A stretch of DNA of 64,000 nucleotides. Source: Aeromicrobium phoceense (lineage in GTDB: Bacteria > Actinomycetota > Actinomycetes > Propionibacteriales > Nocardioidaceae). Within the stretch, counting starts at the first letter, position 1. Each line of letters begins with the position of its first letter. The DNA is taken from the NCBI RefSeq assembly GCF_013868155.1, contig NZ_JACEOG010000001.1, forward strand, positions 434,001 to 498,000, read 5' to 3'. Positions 50,833 through 58,192 of the stretch are shown in pieces. The translations under genes and the position numbers were made by a program. The notes beneath the pieces are model-generated. The model saw nothing but the letters and a program-made list of their open reading frames with translations. It did no database searches and was not told where the DNA came from.

Positions 50833-51881
50833 CGACTGCCCCGCCGGGCCGACGCCGCCTCGACACGTCGGTCCCGACCCCCTACGAGGTCGCGACCCGT
50901 GAGCCGCGCGTCGACTCGCCGCGCTGGGCGCGTCTGCTCATGATCGCGACGTTCGTCGCGTGGGCGTGCGGCACCGCCGGCGCCGCGTCCGCGATCACCG
51001 ACGTCGGCGCTCCGTCGTGGCTGTGGCGGCCGTCGGCGGCCGTGCTGCTCGTGACGTTCGCCGTGATGCTCACGCACCGCGTCGGCGGGTACATGCGCAT
51101 CTGGGTGTCCCTGTCGCTCCTGCTGTCCGCGGCCGCCCTGCTGAGCGGCGTCAACGCCCTGCTGGCCGCGGCCGCCGGCACCACGGCGGTGCTGTCCGCC
51201 GTGTCGGCCGTCGTCTTCACCCGGCCGGCCGCCACCGTGGTGCAGGTCCTGCGCGAGTACGCCGTGATGCTGATCCTCGCGCTCAGCGGCGCGGTGGGGG
51301 TCGCGGCCTGGAACGCCCCGGTCGAGGTGCGCCCCTTCGGCCTCATGGTCATGGCCGTCTCGGTCACGCTCGCCATCTCGATCGTCTGGCGCCTCGGCTC
51401 GGGCCTGCACGGCTTCGGCCGCAGCCACCTCAAGCTGCTCGTGGTGGTGGCCGTGGTCGCGGTGGGCCTGTTCTACTACGGCAGCTTCGTGCGGACGGCC
51501 GGCTCCCCCGCGCTGACGAACCTGCTCGACGACACGATCGTGTGGCTGCGCCAGAACATCGGCGGCGTCCCGCGCCCGTACGAGTTCCTCATCGGGTTCC
51601 CGGCGCTCGTGGTCGGTGTCTCGATGCGTTCGCGGTACCGCGAGGGCTGGTGGGTCTGCGTCTTCGCCGTCGTCGGCACCGTGATCGTCGCGAACTCGCT
51701 GATCGACCCGCGCGCGTACCCGTCGTACTTCGCGCTCTCGACGCTCTACAGCGCGATCATCGGCCTCGTGATCGGCCTGGTCATCCGCGCGGTCCTCTTC
51801 CGGCCCCGGTCGCGCCGCGCCGCGCGTGCCGTCCAGCAGGCCCAGCGCACCGAGCCGGGGCGCCTCTCCCCGCTGCGCTGA
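50829..51881 (+). CDS. Multi-pass membrane protein of unknown function
   Basis: 350 residues starting at a GTG that overlaps the nitrilase-family stop. A 35-residue cytosolic N-terminus is followed by about nine hydrophobic helices, among them WARLLMIATFVAWACGTAG, LLVTFAVMLTH, VSLSLLLSAAALLSG, VMLILALSGAVGVAAW, LLVVVAVVAVGLFYYG, WWVCVFAVVGTVIVANSL and TLYSAIIGLVIGLVIRAVLF; the last 30 residues are Arg-rich. I recognise no transporter motif. It is cotranscribed with the amidase but the connection is unknown. Confidence 0.8.
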   Translation: MTTAPPGRRRLDTSVPTPYEVATREPRVDSPRWARLLMIATFVAWACGTAGAASAITDVGAPSWLWRPSAAVLLVTFAVMLTHRVGGYMRIWVSLSLLLSAAALLSGVNALLAAAAGTTAVLSAVSAVVFTRPAATVVQVLREYAVMLILALSGAVGVAAWNAPVEVRPFGLMVMAVSVTLAISIVWRLGSGLHGFGRSHLKLLVVVAVVAVGLFYYGSFVRTAGSPALTNLLDDTIVWLRQNIGGVPRPYEFLIGFPALVVGVSMRSRYREGWWVCVFAVVGTVIVANSLIDPRAYPSYFALSTLYSAIIGLVIGLVIRAVLFRPRSRRAARAVQQAQRTEPGRLSPLR

Positions 51882-51910
51882 GGTTTCGGCCGTCACGGCC
51901 ACCCCCCTCG

Positions 51911-51973
51911 CCACTTTTGGAAACGAATCCACGCGCTCACCTCCGTGGGACGTCGATCCGTTTCCAAAAGTGG
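51911..51973. repeat. Inverted-repeat element with AT-rich arms
   Basis: A perfect 15-bp inverted repeat (51911-51925 with 51959-51973; CCACTTTTGGAAACG and complement) separated by 33 bp, continued outward by a CCCCTC/GAGGGG-like extension with a 2-base bulge. The arms are AT-rich against a 70% GC background. There is no target-site duplication. It lies between the membrane-protein gene and tRNA-Ser. It could be a transcript-end hairpin, a protein site or a small repeat element. Confidence 0.6.
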
Positions 51974-52055
51974 AGGGGGTCGGGTCCCGCGTCAGAGGGC
52001 TTCCGCGGCGGAGTGCGAGAATCGACGCAGGTCCCGTCGCCTCGGCGGCGGGCCT

Positions 52056-52144
52056 GGAGGGGTGCCGGAGTGGCCGATCGGAACCGCCTTGAAAGCGGTC
52101 GCTGGCAGCAGTGTCAGCCGCGGGTTCGAATCCCGCCCCCTCTG
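52056..52144 (+). tRNA. tRNA-Ser(UGA)
   Basis: Type II tRNA of 89 nt. Acceptor GGAGGGG pairs with CCCCTCT (last pair G-U), discriminator G. The anticodon stem ACCGC/GCGGT carries loop CTTGAAA (anticodon TGA, reads UCA/UCN). The long variable arm GCTGGCAGCAGTGTCAGCC is typical for serine. CCA is not encoded. Confidence 0.92.
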
Positions 52145-52145
52145 C

Positions 52146-52586
52146 GTGACTCGCTATCGACTCGACCGGTCGCACCTGATGGTGCTCGCCGGCGTGTGCT
52201 TCATCGTCGCTGCCGTGGGCGTGCTCGTCGCGTTCCTCACCGGGACGGGCAGTGACCTGCGCGTCACCGTGACGATCCTGGGTGCGGTCGTCGCGGTGGT
52301 CGCGCTGCTCGTGGCCGCCGTCATGAACCTGCGACCCCCCACCGTGGTGACCCTGGACCGCGCCGGGTTCGTCGCCCGCGGGCGCCACGGCGACGTGACG
52401 TGGAAGCAGGTCGAGTCGGTCGGCGTCAGCGACGGCATGCTCAGGTTCACCGACGGCACGGGCACGGTCACCGCGTTCCCGCTGTCGCTCGTGGACCGCA
52501 CCCGGCGGGCCGAGCTCATCCGCGAGGTCTACGACCGCCTCAACCAGGCCAACGGCTACCGGCGCTTCGACCTCGCCGAGGGCTGA
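52146..52586 (+). CDS. Small membrane protein with PH-like domain
   Basis: 146 residues from a GTG that begins 2 bases after the tRNA-Ser end, so it must share the tRNA transcript or be translated from a processed one. Two membrane helices (LMVLAGVCFIVAAVGVLVAFL; VTVTILGAVVAVVALLVAAVM) precede a soluble domain of about 75 residues with beta strands (TVVTLDRAGFVARGRHGDVTWKQVESVGVSDGMLRFTDGTG) similar to bacterial PH-like domains. An ATG at 52179 (MVLAGVCF) is an alternative. Function unknown. A terminator follows its stop by 15 bp. Confidence 0.72.
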   Translation: MTRYRLDRSHLMVLAGVCFIVAAVGVLVAFLTGTGSDLRVTVTILGAVVAVVALLVAAVMNLRPPTVVTLDRAGFVARGRHGDVTWKQVESVGVSDGMLRFTDGTGTVTAFPLSLVDRTRRAELIREVYDRLNQANGYRRFDLAEG

Positions 52587-52601
52587 CCCCAGCAAACGTG
52601 A

Positions 52602-52633
52602 AAGGTGGGAGCAGGCTGACCTGCTCCCACCTT
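52602..52633. terminator. Bidirectional terminator between membrane-protein gene and tRNA-Ser(GCU)
   Basis: Perfect 14-bp stem (52602-52615 with 52620-52633), loop CTGA. On the minus strand a T-rich run (TTTCACGTTTG) follows, so it also ends the tRNA-Ser transcript. Confidence 0.85.
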
Positions 52634-52637
52634 CGGC

Positions 52638-52727
52638 TGGCGGAGATGGAGGGATTTGAACCCTCGAGAGGTTTGAACCTCAACCCGCTTAGCAGGCGGG
52701 CGCACTAGGCCACTATGCGACATCTCC
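52638..52727 (-). tRNA. tRNA-Ser(GCU)
   Basis: Minus-strand type II tRNA: acceptor GGAGATG/CATCTCC, discriminator G and encoded CCA (52640-52638). The anticodon stem CCCGC/GCGGG holds loop CTGCTAA (anticodon GCT, reads AGC/AGU). The variable arm TTGAGGTTCAAACCTCTCGA is long, as in serine tRNAs. Confidence 0.95.
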
Positions 52728-52771
52728 AGACAACCGGATCAGGATACCCACCCCGACCCTGAGTCAACGAA

Positions 52772-53419
52772 TCAGGGCGAGCGCTTGATGATCGAGGTGC
52801 TCATCTGGTCGAAGTCCTCGGGCAGCTCGGGCAGCGGCGTCGCAGGGTGCGGGTGCGCTCGCATGCCGTCGAGCACGAGGCCGCGGATCCGCGCGGCGAT
52901 CCACTCGTGGTGCTCGGGCGCGAAGGTCCTGACCTCCCCCAGCATGACCGCCACGGCGCTGAGGTCGGAGACCGCCAGGTCGGGGCGTGCGGCACCCTCG
53001 TCGATCGCGCGACTGACGAGGTTCCCCAGCGGCTCGATCCATCGCTGGCTCGGGCGGTAGTCGGGGTCGTTGATGGCCTGGCGACGCATGACCTCGGACA
53101 CGATGCGCTTGTCGAGGAGCATCCTCATGCACTCGTCGAGGACCAGCTCGATGCCCTCCCACCCCGACTCCATCTGCACGGCACGCTCCGCCAGCTCGTC
53201 GAAGAAGCGGATGTACCGGTCGTAGAGGGCGCGCACGAGCTCGTCCAGCGAGGCGAAGTTCCGGTAGAGCGTCCCCGTGCCCACCTTCGCCTCCGCCGCG
53301 AGGGTGTGCAGAGGCGCGTCGAGGCCGTTCTCTGCGAAGTACACCTCGGCGGTGTCGATGAGGCGTTCGCGGTTCGCCACGGCATCGCGGCGCTGTGGAA
53401 CGCGGGGGGAATCGTCCAT
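52772..53419 (-). CDS. TetR/AcrR-family transcriptional regulator
   Basis: 215 residues. The N-terminal TetR DNA-binding domain is visible: NRERLIDTAEVYFAENGLDAPLHTLAAEAKVGTGTLYRNFASLDELVRALYD, with the recognition helix region GTLYRNF. The C-terminal ligand domain resembles the SACE_7040/TetR_C family in length. The regulated genes are not known; the divergent neighbour is tRNA-Arg, so it may act elsewhere or on itself. ATG 53419 has GGAG 3 nt upstream. Confidence 0.88.
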   Translation of the reverse strand: MDDSPRVPQRRDAVANRERLIDTAEVYFAENGLDAPLHTLAAEAKVGTGTLYRNFASLDELVRALYDRYIRFFDELAERAVQMESGWEGIELVLDECMRMLLDKRIVSEVMRRQAINDPDYRPSQRWIEPLGNLVSRAIDEGAARPDLAVSDLSAVAVMLGEVRTFAPEHHEWIAARIRGLVLDGMRAHPHPATPLPELPEDFDQMSTSIIKRSP

Positions 53420-53490
53420 CGTCTCCAACTTACGGGAAGTGCGGCGGCGCGTCCGGCAGACCCAATTTCCCACCTCGCGGGGTCACACGT

Positions 53491-53496
53491 TAGACT
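53491..53496 (+). promoter_or_regulatory. -10 element of tRNA-Arg promoter
   Basis: TAGACT, 21 bp before the tRNA 5' end. The -35 is not clear. Confidence 0.45.
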
Positions 53497-53517
53497 CGTC
53501 GAGGCCCGCAAGGGCGT

Positions 53518-53593
53518 GCGCCCGTAGCTCAACGGATAGAGCATCTGACTACGGATCAGAAGGTTTGGGGTTCGAATCCCTACGGGCGCGCCA
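53518..53593 (+). tRNA. tRNA-Arg(ACG)
   Basis: Cloverleaf with acceptor GCGCCCG/CGGGCGC, D-arm TAGCTCAACGGATAGAGCA, anticodon stem TCTGA/TCAGA and loop CTACGGA (anticodon ACG, wobble A probably edited to inosine), T-arm with GGTTCGAATCC. Discriminator G, CCA encoded (53591-53593). The CCA is the first part of a 49-bp direct repeat. Confidence 0.95.
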
Positions 53594-53639
53594 CCACCCC
53601 CGGTCGACCACCAGGTCGCCGGGGGTTCGTCTTTTCCGG
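53591..53639 (+). repeat. 49-bp direct repeat, copy 1 (contains tRNA-Arg terminator)
   Basis: Identical over 49 bp to 54093-54141 (copies 502 bp apart). It begins exactly at the CCA of tRNA-Arg and ends in TCTTTTCCGG. Inside, 53597-53625 forms a GC-rich terminator hairpin (CCCCCGG ... CCGGGGG) followed by TTCGTCTTTT. Confidence 0.9.
53597..53625 (+). terminator. Terminator of tRNA-Arg
   Basis: CCCCCGG-T-CGACC / GGTCG-CCGGGGG stem with loop ACCA and one bulged T, followed by TTCGTCTTTT. It is the hairpin part of repeat copy 1. Confidence 0.85.
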
Positions 53640-53709
53640 AGCCGCCGTAGCGCCGGCGGATCGGGACGATTCGGACCCGTCGAACAGGTTCCTGTGCCAC
53701 TCTCCGTCC

Positions 53710-54084
53710 ATGGAAACCGCCCCGATCACCGCCTGGACCCTCGTCCAGGAGATTCCCGTCCCTGCCGACGTCACCGACCTGCTCGTCGAAGGCGAACAGG
53801 CCGTCGCTGCGTTCAAGACGTTCCGCGACTCGGCGATCTTCACGACGAAGCGTCTCATCGTCCGCGACGCCCAGGGCATCACCGGCAAGAAGGTCGAGGT
53901 GTACTCCCTGCCCTACAGCCGCATCGACATGTGGTCCTCCGAGAACGCCGGCAAGCTCCTCGACTTCAACGCGGAGCTCGAGCTCTGGACGCGGGCCGGA
54001 CACATCAAGATCAAGCTCGACAAGAAGATCGACATCCGCCGCCTGGACCAGCTCATCGCATGGGCGGTGCTCAACGCTGCCTAA
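53710..54084 (+). CDS. PH-domain protein (DUF1696/bPH type)
   Basis: 124 residues, one bacterial pleckstrin-homology-like domain: VTDLLVEGEQAVAAFKTFRDSAIFTTKRLIVRDAQGITGKKVEVYSLPYSRIDMWSSE, with the KRLIVRD and VEVYSLPYSRI segments typical of the DUF1696 family. Predicted cytosolic and beta-rich; the family function is not known. The gene lies between the two copies of the 49-bp repeat. Base composition is like the surroundings, so a recent foreign origin is not evident. The second repeat copy serves as its terminator. Confidence 0.88.
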   Translation: METAPITAWTLVQEIPVPADVTDLLVEGEQAVAAFKTFRDSAIFTTKRLIVRDAQGITGKKVEVYSLPYSRIDMWSSENAGKLLDFNAELELWTRAGHIKIKLDKKIDIRRLDQLIAWAVLNAA

Positions 54085-54092
54085 CCAGACCA

Positions 54093-54141
54093 CCACCACC
54101 CCCGGTCGACCACCAGGTCGCCGGGGGTTCGTCTTTTCCGG
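54093..54141 (+). repeat. 49-bp direct repeat, copy 2 (terminator of PH-domain gene)
   Basis: Exact second copy of 53591-53639, 8 bp after the PH-gene stop. It includes the same hairpin (54099-54127) and T-run, so it ends the PH-gene transcript. The interval 54142-54295 holds the next promoter but nothing distinct. Confidence 0.9.
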
Positions 54142-54295
54142 GCTGGTGACCCACCGTGTGCGGATTGTTACCTGACACGCCGTCAGAACATCTGGATGAG
54201 CGGCTGACGACACGTCCGCGTAACGCGCCTTACCCAGACTCGGAAGGTCCCCGCTCCGCCCCCGGTGCGAGCTTCCCCCACCCGAGAGGGTTCAC

Positions 54296-57200
54296 GTGTT
54301 CAAGCAAAGAGGATGGCGGCTCGCCACCGTGGGAGCGCTGCTGGCGCTGCCCATGGCCGCGGTACCCGCCCACGCCGCCGACGACTTCCTGGTCTCCGGC
54401 GACGACTGGTCGGTCAGCCGCGCGGCCGGCGGCTACCTGGTCACGGTCGACCTGGCCAAGAAGCTGCCCATGGTCTCGGACGCCCCGACGATCGAGGTCG
54501 ACGGCAAGCCCATCGGCATCGCGACGGAGTCCGCCGACGGCAGCAGCCTGTCGGTCTTCACGGCCGACTCCGCCGTCGTGCAGGCCGACGACATCGAGGC
54601 CGGCTGGTTCAGCAAGCCGTCGAGCGCACCGCTGAGGGCCACCGAGCTCGCCGAGATCGCGGCGGCCGAGCCCGAGCCGCTCGACGCGGACCCCGCCTCG
54701 CTCGGCACGTACGAGCACACGGAGGCCGTCTACAACTTCGGCGCCCAGTCCGTGCCGCTGGCCGCGATCGGCGGCATCCGCGGCGAGCTGCAGGGCAAGG
54801 TCTACCTGCCCAAGACGGGCGGCGCGCGCCCCGTGGTGCTGCTGCTGCACGGCCGCCACACCTCGTGCTCCACCGGCACGGCCAACCCGAACCGCTGGCC
54901 CTGCGGCGCGAACCAGATCAACATCCCGAGCTTCGCCGGCTACGACGGCACGGCGCGGGCGCTGGCCAGCCACGGCTACGCCGTCGTCTCGATCGCGGCC
55001 AACGCGATCAACTCCAACGACAACCAGCTCGCGCTGGACCAGGGCGCCCAGGCGCGCGGCCAGCTGCTGCTCGACACCCTCTCGATGCTCAAGAAGGCCA
55101 ACGAGGGCGCCGAGGTCGTGCACCACGACGCGCAGACCGACGCCGACGTCACGCTGGCTCAGGCCCTGGCGAACCAGGACCCGCTGCCCGGTCTCACCGA
55201 GGGCACCGCGGGCCTGTCCCCCGCCGACCTCGTCGGCCGCTTCGACTTCTCGAACATCGGCATGATGGGCCACTCGCGCGGCGGTGAGGGCGTCACCTCG
55301 GCCGCCACGCTGAACCAGGGCCTCGAGAAGCCGTGGAAGATCACGTCGATCCTGCCCCTGGCGCCGGTCGACTTCGCCCGCATGACGGTGCCGAACGTGC
55401 CGATGAACGTGGTCCTGCCCTACTGCGACGGCGACGTCTCGAACCAGCAGGGCCAGCACATGCTCGACGACTCGCGCTACGCGTTCGACGACGACGTGCT
55501 GCGCAGCGGCGTCTGGATGATGGGTGCGAACCACAACTTCTACAACACCGTGTGGACGCCCGGGAAGTACGCGTACTCCGTCTCCGACGACTGGGGCGCG
55601 ACCTCCACCGACGCCGTCTGCGGCCCACGCTCGGAGACCAACATCCGTCTCAGCGCCGACGCGCAGTACGACGCCGGCACGGCCTACATGGCCGGCTGGT
55701 TCCGCCTGACGATGGGTGACGAGAAGCAGTTCCTGCCCATGTTCGACGGCTCCGCCGAGGTGCCCGAGGTGCTGGGCACGCCCGACATCCGCAGCATGTC
55801 GACGGCTCCGGCCTCGGCACGCAGGACCATCGCGACCTTCGAGGCGCCCAGCTCGCTCGTGCGGGTCCAGGGTGCCGCGACGGCCACGGTCTGCGCGAGT
55901 GCCGGGGGTCGCACGGTGACGCAGGTCCTGCCGGCGTGCACGGCCTCGACGCTCAGCACGAGCGCCCAGCCGCACTGGACGCCGGCCAGCAACGGCGGCA
56001 ACGTCCCGGCCACGCCGGTCACGAAGTTCTCGTGGACCGCGCTCGGCACGGGCACGACGACCATCACGCCCAGCGAGGTGCGCGTGAGCGTTCCCGCGAA
56101 GGCGCGCGACGCGTCGACGATGGAGCGCCTGTCGGTGAAGGTCGCCGCGGACGACACCGTCGCCAGCAGCACGGCGCTCTCGCTCACCGTCGTCGACGGC
56201 ACGGGCGCGACGTTCACCACCCCGGTGGCCGACCTCAACCCGCTGGCCACGACGCGGTTCCCCGCGTCCGCCAGCGCGCTGCTGAAGAAGGTCATCCTGC
56301 AGCAGGTCGACCTCCCGGTCGCGACGCTGGCGACCGCGGGCGTGAAGGTCTCCGACATCCGTGAGGTCCGCTTCGGCGCCCTCGCCGGTCCGGACGACCT
56401 GGCCGCCGGTGGCGTGTTCCTGTCCGACCTCGCTTTCGAGAGCTCGGCCGTGGGCACCGCGGACAGCAAGACCGTCCCGACGATCAACGTCGACGCCCCG
56501 AACGTCGACGAGGGCAACGCGCCCGGCACGGCCGACCTCGCGGTCTACCTCGACGAGGCGGCCTCGATCCCGGTCACCGGCTACGTGTCGGCGCTCGGCT
56601 CGGCCATCGGTCGCGCGGGCATCGCCATGGAGAAGGTCACCTTCGCCCCGGGCGAGACCTGCAAGGTCGTCAGCGCCCCGGTGCTCGGCGACTCGGCCAC
56701 CAGCACGACGAACTCCACCTCGGTGAAGGTCTCGGTCATCAACACGACCGGCGGCGTCCTGGGCACCAACGCCCTCGACTGGCTGGTCGTGCGTGAGGAC
56801 GACGGCGTCACGGCTCCGGCCACGGCACTGCCGCCCGCCGGCGTCCAGGGCGACGCGTGCGCCGAGCTGGCCGCCAAGGGCCAGCAGACCGAGGTCTCGG
56901 TCAGCGACGACAAGCCGCAGCCGGGCGAGTCGGTCACGGTCACGGCCGGCGGCTTCCGCTCCGGCGAGGGCGTCACGGTGACCGTCGCCGGGATCGACCC
57001 CGTCGTCGCGGTCGCCGACACGACCGGCGTCGTCAGCGCGGTCGTCGCCATCCCGGCCACGGTGGCCCGGGGCACGGCCGAGATCTCGGTCGTGGGCAGC
57101 GGCACCGACCGCAAGGGCACGGGCTCGCTCGCGGTCCTGGACGCGAGCTCGACGAGCCTGTCGATCTCGCCCGAGGCACCGTCGATCAACGAGCCGGTCA

Positions 57201-57997
57201 CCCTGACGGCCACGGTCGAGGGCGGCGACACCACGGGCTCCGTGGAGTTCCGCGACGGCGACAAGGTCCTGGGCTCGGCCGAGGTCGTGGACGGCGAGGC
57301 CACCCTCGACGTGCCGGGCTTCAAGGCCGGCCCCCACGCGATCGTCGCGGAGTTCGCCGAGACCGGCGTCACCGCGGGATCGACGTCCGGCGCGGTGTCC
57401 TTCACCCTGGTGAAGGGCAAGCCCACGATGGTGATGTCGCTCTCGAGCGCGTCCACCACCTTCGGGCAGGCCGCGCGGCTGTCGGCGATCGTCGGCGGTG
57501 CGGACGGTGGCACCGTCACCTTCCGCTACGGCTCGGTGAGCCGGACGGTCGCGCTGGGCTCGGACGGATCGGCGGCCCTCACGCTGCCGGCCACGCTGAA
57601 GCCGGGTCGCTACACGGTCTCGGCCGCGTACGACGGGACCGACCGCACCGACGGCTCCGCGCGGATCTCGTCCACGCTGACCGTCGCCAAGAAGGGCACC
57701 ACCACGAGCCTCTCGGCGAAGTCGGTGGTCAAGCCGGGCAAGACCCTGAGCGGCAAGTTCGCCGTCCGCGGCGGCGTGGCCGGGGTCGCCCCGACGGGCA
57801 CCGCGAAGGTGTACGTCGCGCAGGCCAAGGGCGGCTACAAGCTGTCGAGGACCGTGCGGGTCCCGTCCACCGGCAAGGCCTCCTTCACGGTGAAGGCGCC
57901 CAAGAAGCGCCAGAGCCTGCGGGTGAAGGTCGTCTACTCCGGTGACGCGAACTACGGCTCGAGCAGCTCGGTCGTGAAGTCGGTGCGCGTGCGCTGA
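54296..57997 (+). CDS. Secreted alpha/beta-hydrolase with Ig-like repeat tail
   Basis: 1,233 residues. Signal peptide FKQRGWRLATVGALLALPMA ends near AHA-ADD (about residue 28). Residues 140-450 hold an alpha/beta-hydrolase core: PVVLLLHGRHTSCS (oxyanion region), IGMMGHSRGGEGVTSA (nucleophile Ser in GHSRGG), and a later acid/His region (PYCDGDV; GANHNFYNTVW). Residues 500-900 contain two unassigned beta domains, including one with a Calx-beta-like look (NVDEGNAPGTADLAVYLD). Residues 910-1233 are tandem Ig-like domains (TSLSISPEAPSINEPVTLTATV; GKPTMVMSLSSASTTFGQAARL; a third ending YGSSSSVVKSVRVR). A GTG start has GAGAGGG upstream. It is probably an extracellular esterase or lipase-like enzyme; substrate unknown. 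Confidence 0.88.
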   Translation: MFKQRGWRLATVGALLALPMAAVPAHAADDFLVSGDDWSVSRAAGGYLVTVDLAKKLPMVSDAPTIEVDGKPIGIATESADGSSLSVFTADSAVVQADDIEAGWFSKPSSAPLRATELAEIAAAEPEPLDADPASLGTYEHTEAVYNFGAQSVPLAAIGGIRGELQGKVYLPKTGGARPVVLLLHGRHTSCSTGTANPNRWPCGANQINIPSFAGYDGTARALASHGYAVVSIAANAINSNDNQLALDQGAQARGQLLLDTLSMLKKANEGAEVVHHDAQTDADVTLAQALANQDPLPGLTEGTAGLSPADLVGRFDFSNIGMMGHSRGGEGVTSAATLNQGLEKPWKITSILPLAPVDFARMTVPNVPMNVVLPYCDGDVSNQQGQHMLDDSRYAFDDDVLRSGVWMMGANHNFYNTVWTPGKYAYSVSDDWGATSTDAVCGPRSETNIRLSADAQYDAGTAYMAGWFRLTMGDEKQFLPMFDGSAEVPEVLGTPDIRSMSTAPASARRTIATFEAPSSLVRVQGAATATVCASAGGRTVTQVLPACTASTLSTSAQPHWTPASNGGNVPATPVTKFSWTALGTGTTTITPSEVRVSVPAKARDASTMERLSVKVAADDTVASSTALSLTVVDGTGATFTTPVADLNPLATTRFPASASALLKKVILQQVDLPVATLATAGVKVSDIREVRFGALAGPDDLAAGGVFLSDLAFESSAVGTADSKTVPTINVDAPNVDEGNAPGTADLAVYLDEAASIPVTGYVSALGSAIGRAGIAMEKVTFAPGETCKVVSAPVLGDSATSTTNSTSVKVSVINTTGGVLGTNALDWLVVREDDGVTAPATALPPAGVQGDACAELAAKGQQTEVSVSDDKPQPGESVTVTAGGFRSGEGVTVTVAGIDPVVAVADTTGVVSAVVAIPATVARGTAEISVVGSGTDRKGTGSLAVLDASSTSLSISPEAPSINEPVTLTATVEGGDTTGSVEFRDGDKVLGSAEVVDGEATLDVPGFKAGPHAIVAEFAETGVTAGSTSGAVSFTLVKGKPTMVMSLSSASTTFGQAARLSAIVGGADGGTVTFRYGSVSRTVALGSDGSAALTLPATLKPGRYTVSAAYDGTDRTDGSARISSTLTVAKKGTTTSLSAKSVVKPGKTLSGKFAVRGGVAGVAPTGTAKVYVAQAKGGYKLSRTVRVPSTGKASFTVKAPKKRQSLRVKVVYSGDANYGSSSSVVKSVRVR

Positions 57998-58012
57998 CAT
58001 TCCGCGGAGCAG

Positions 58013-58040
58013 GGCCCCGGCAGCAGCTGCTGCCGGGGCC
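58013..58040. terminator. Terminator after hydrolase gene
   Basis: 28-bp perfect palindrome (14 + 14, GGCCCCGGCAGCAG and complement), 15 bp past the stop, followed by TCGCTCTTTC. Confidence 0.85.
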
Positions 58041-58056
58041 TCGCTCTTTCGCGCCT

Positions 58057-58114
58057 GGACGAAGGATGATGCATCGAGGTACCGGAGCGGGGTCGAAGGC
58101 ATCATCCTTCGTCC
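58057..58114. repeat. Inverted-repeat element between convergent genes
   Basis: Perfect 16-bp inverted repeat (58057-58072 with 58099-58114; GGACGAAGGATGATGC and complement) around a 26-bp loop. It has the same overall form as the element at 51911-51973 but a different sequence. It lies beyond the terminator of the + strand gene and before the end of the M1 peptidase gene. The arms are AT-richer than the background. Confidence 0.6.
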
Positions 58115-58192
58115 TCTCCCGGCGGCGTCCGGACACGAGAGCGCCCCGGCCCGCCGTGGCGGACCGGGGCGCTCGGAGCGACCTCGGTGGGG

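Noticed and set aside
53591-54141. Prophage or integrative element at tRNA-Arg
   Set aside because: Only one 124-residue gene lies between the repeats; there is no integrase, excisionase or phage gene within the window.
54230-58105. Open frame of 1,291 codons on the minus strand opposite the secreted hydrolase
   Set aside because: Antisense shadow of a highly GC-biased gene; low-complexity His/Arg/Gly/Val sequence, no domain. The plus strand has signal peptide, hydrolase motif and Ig-like repeats.
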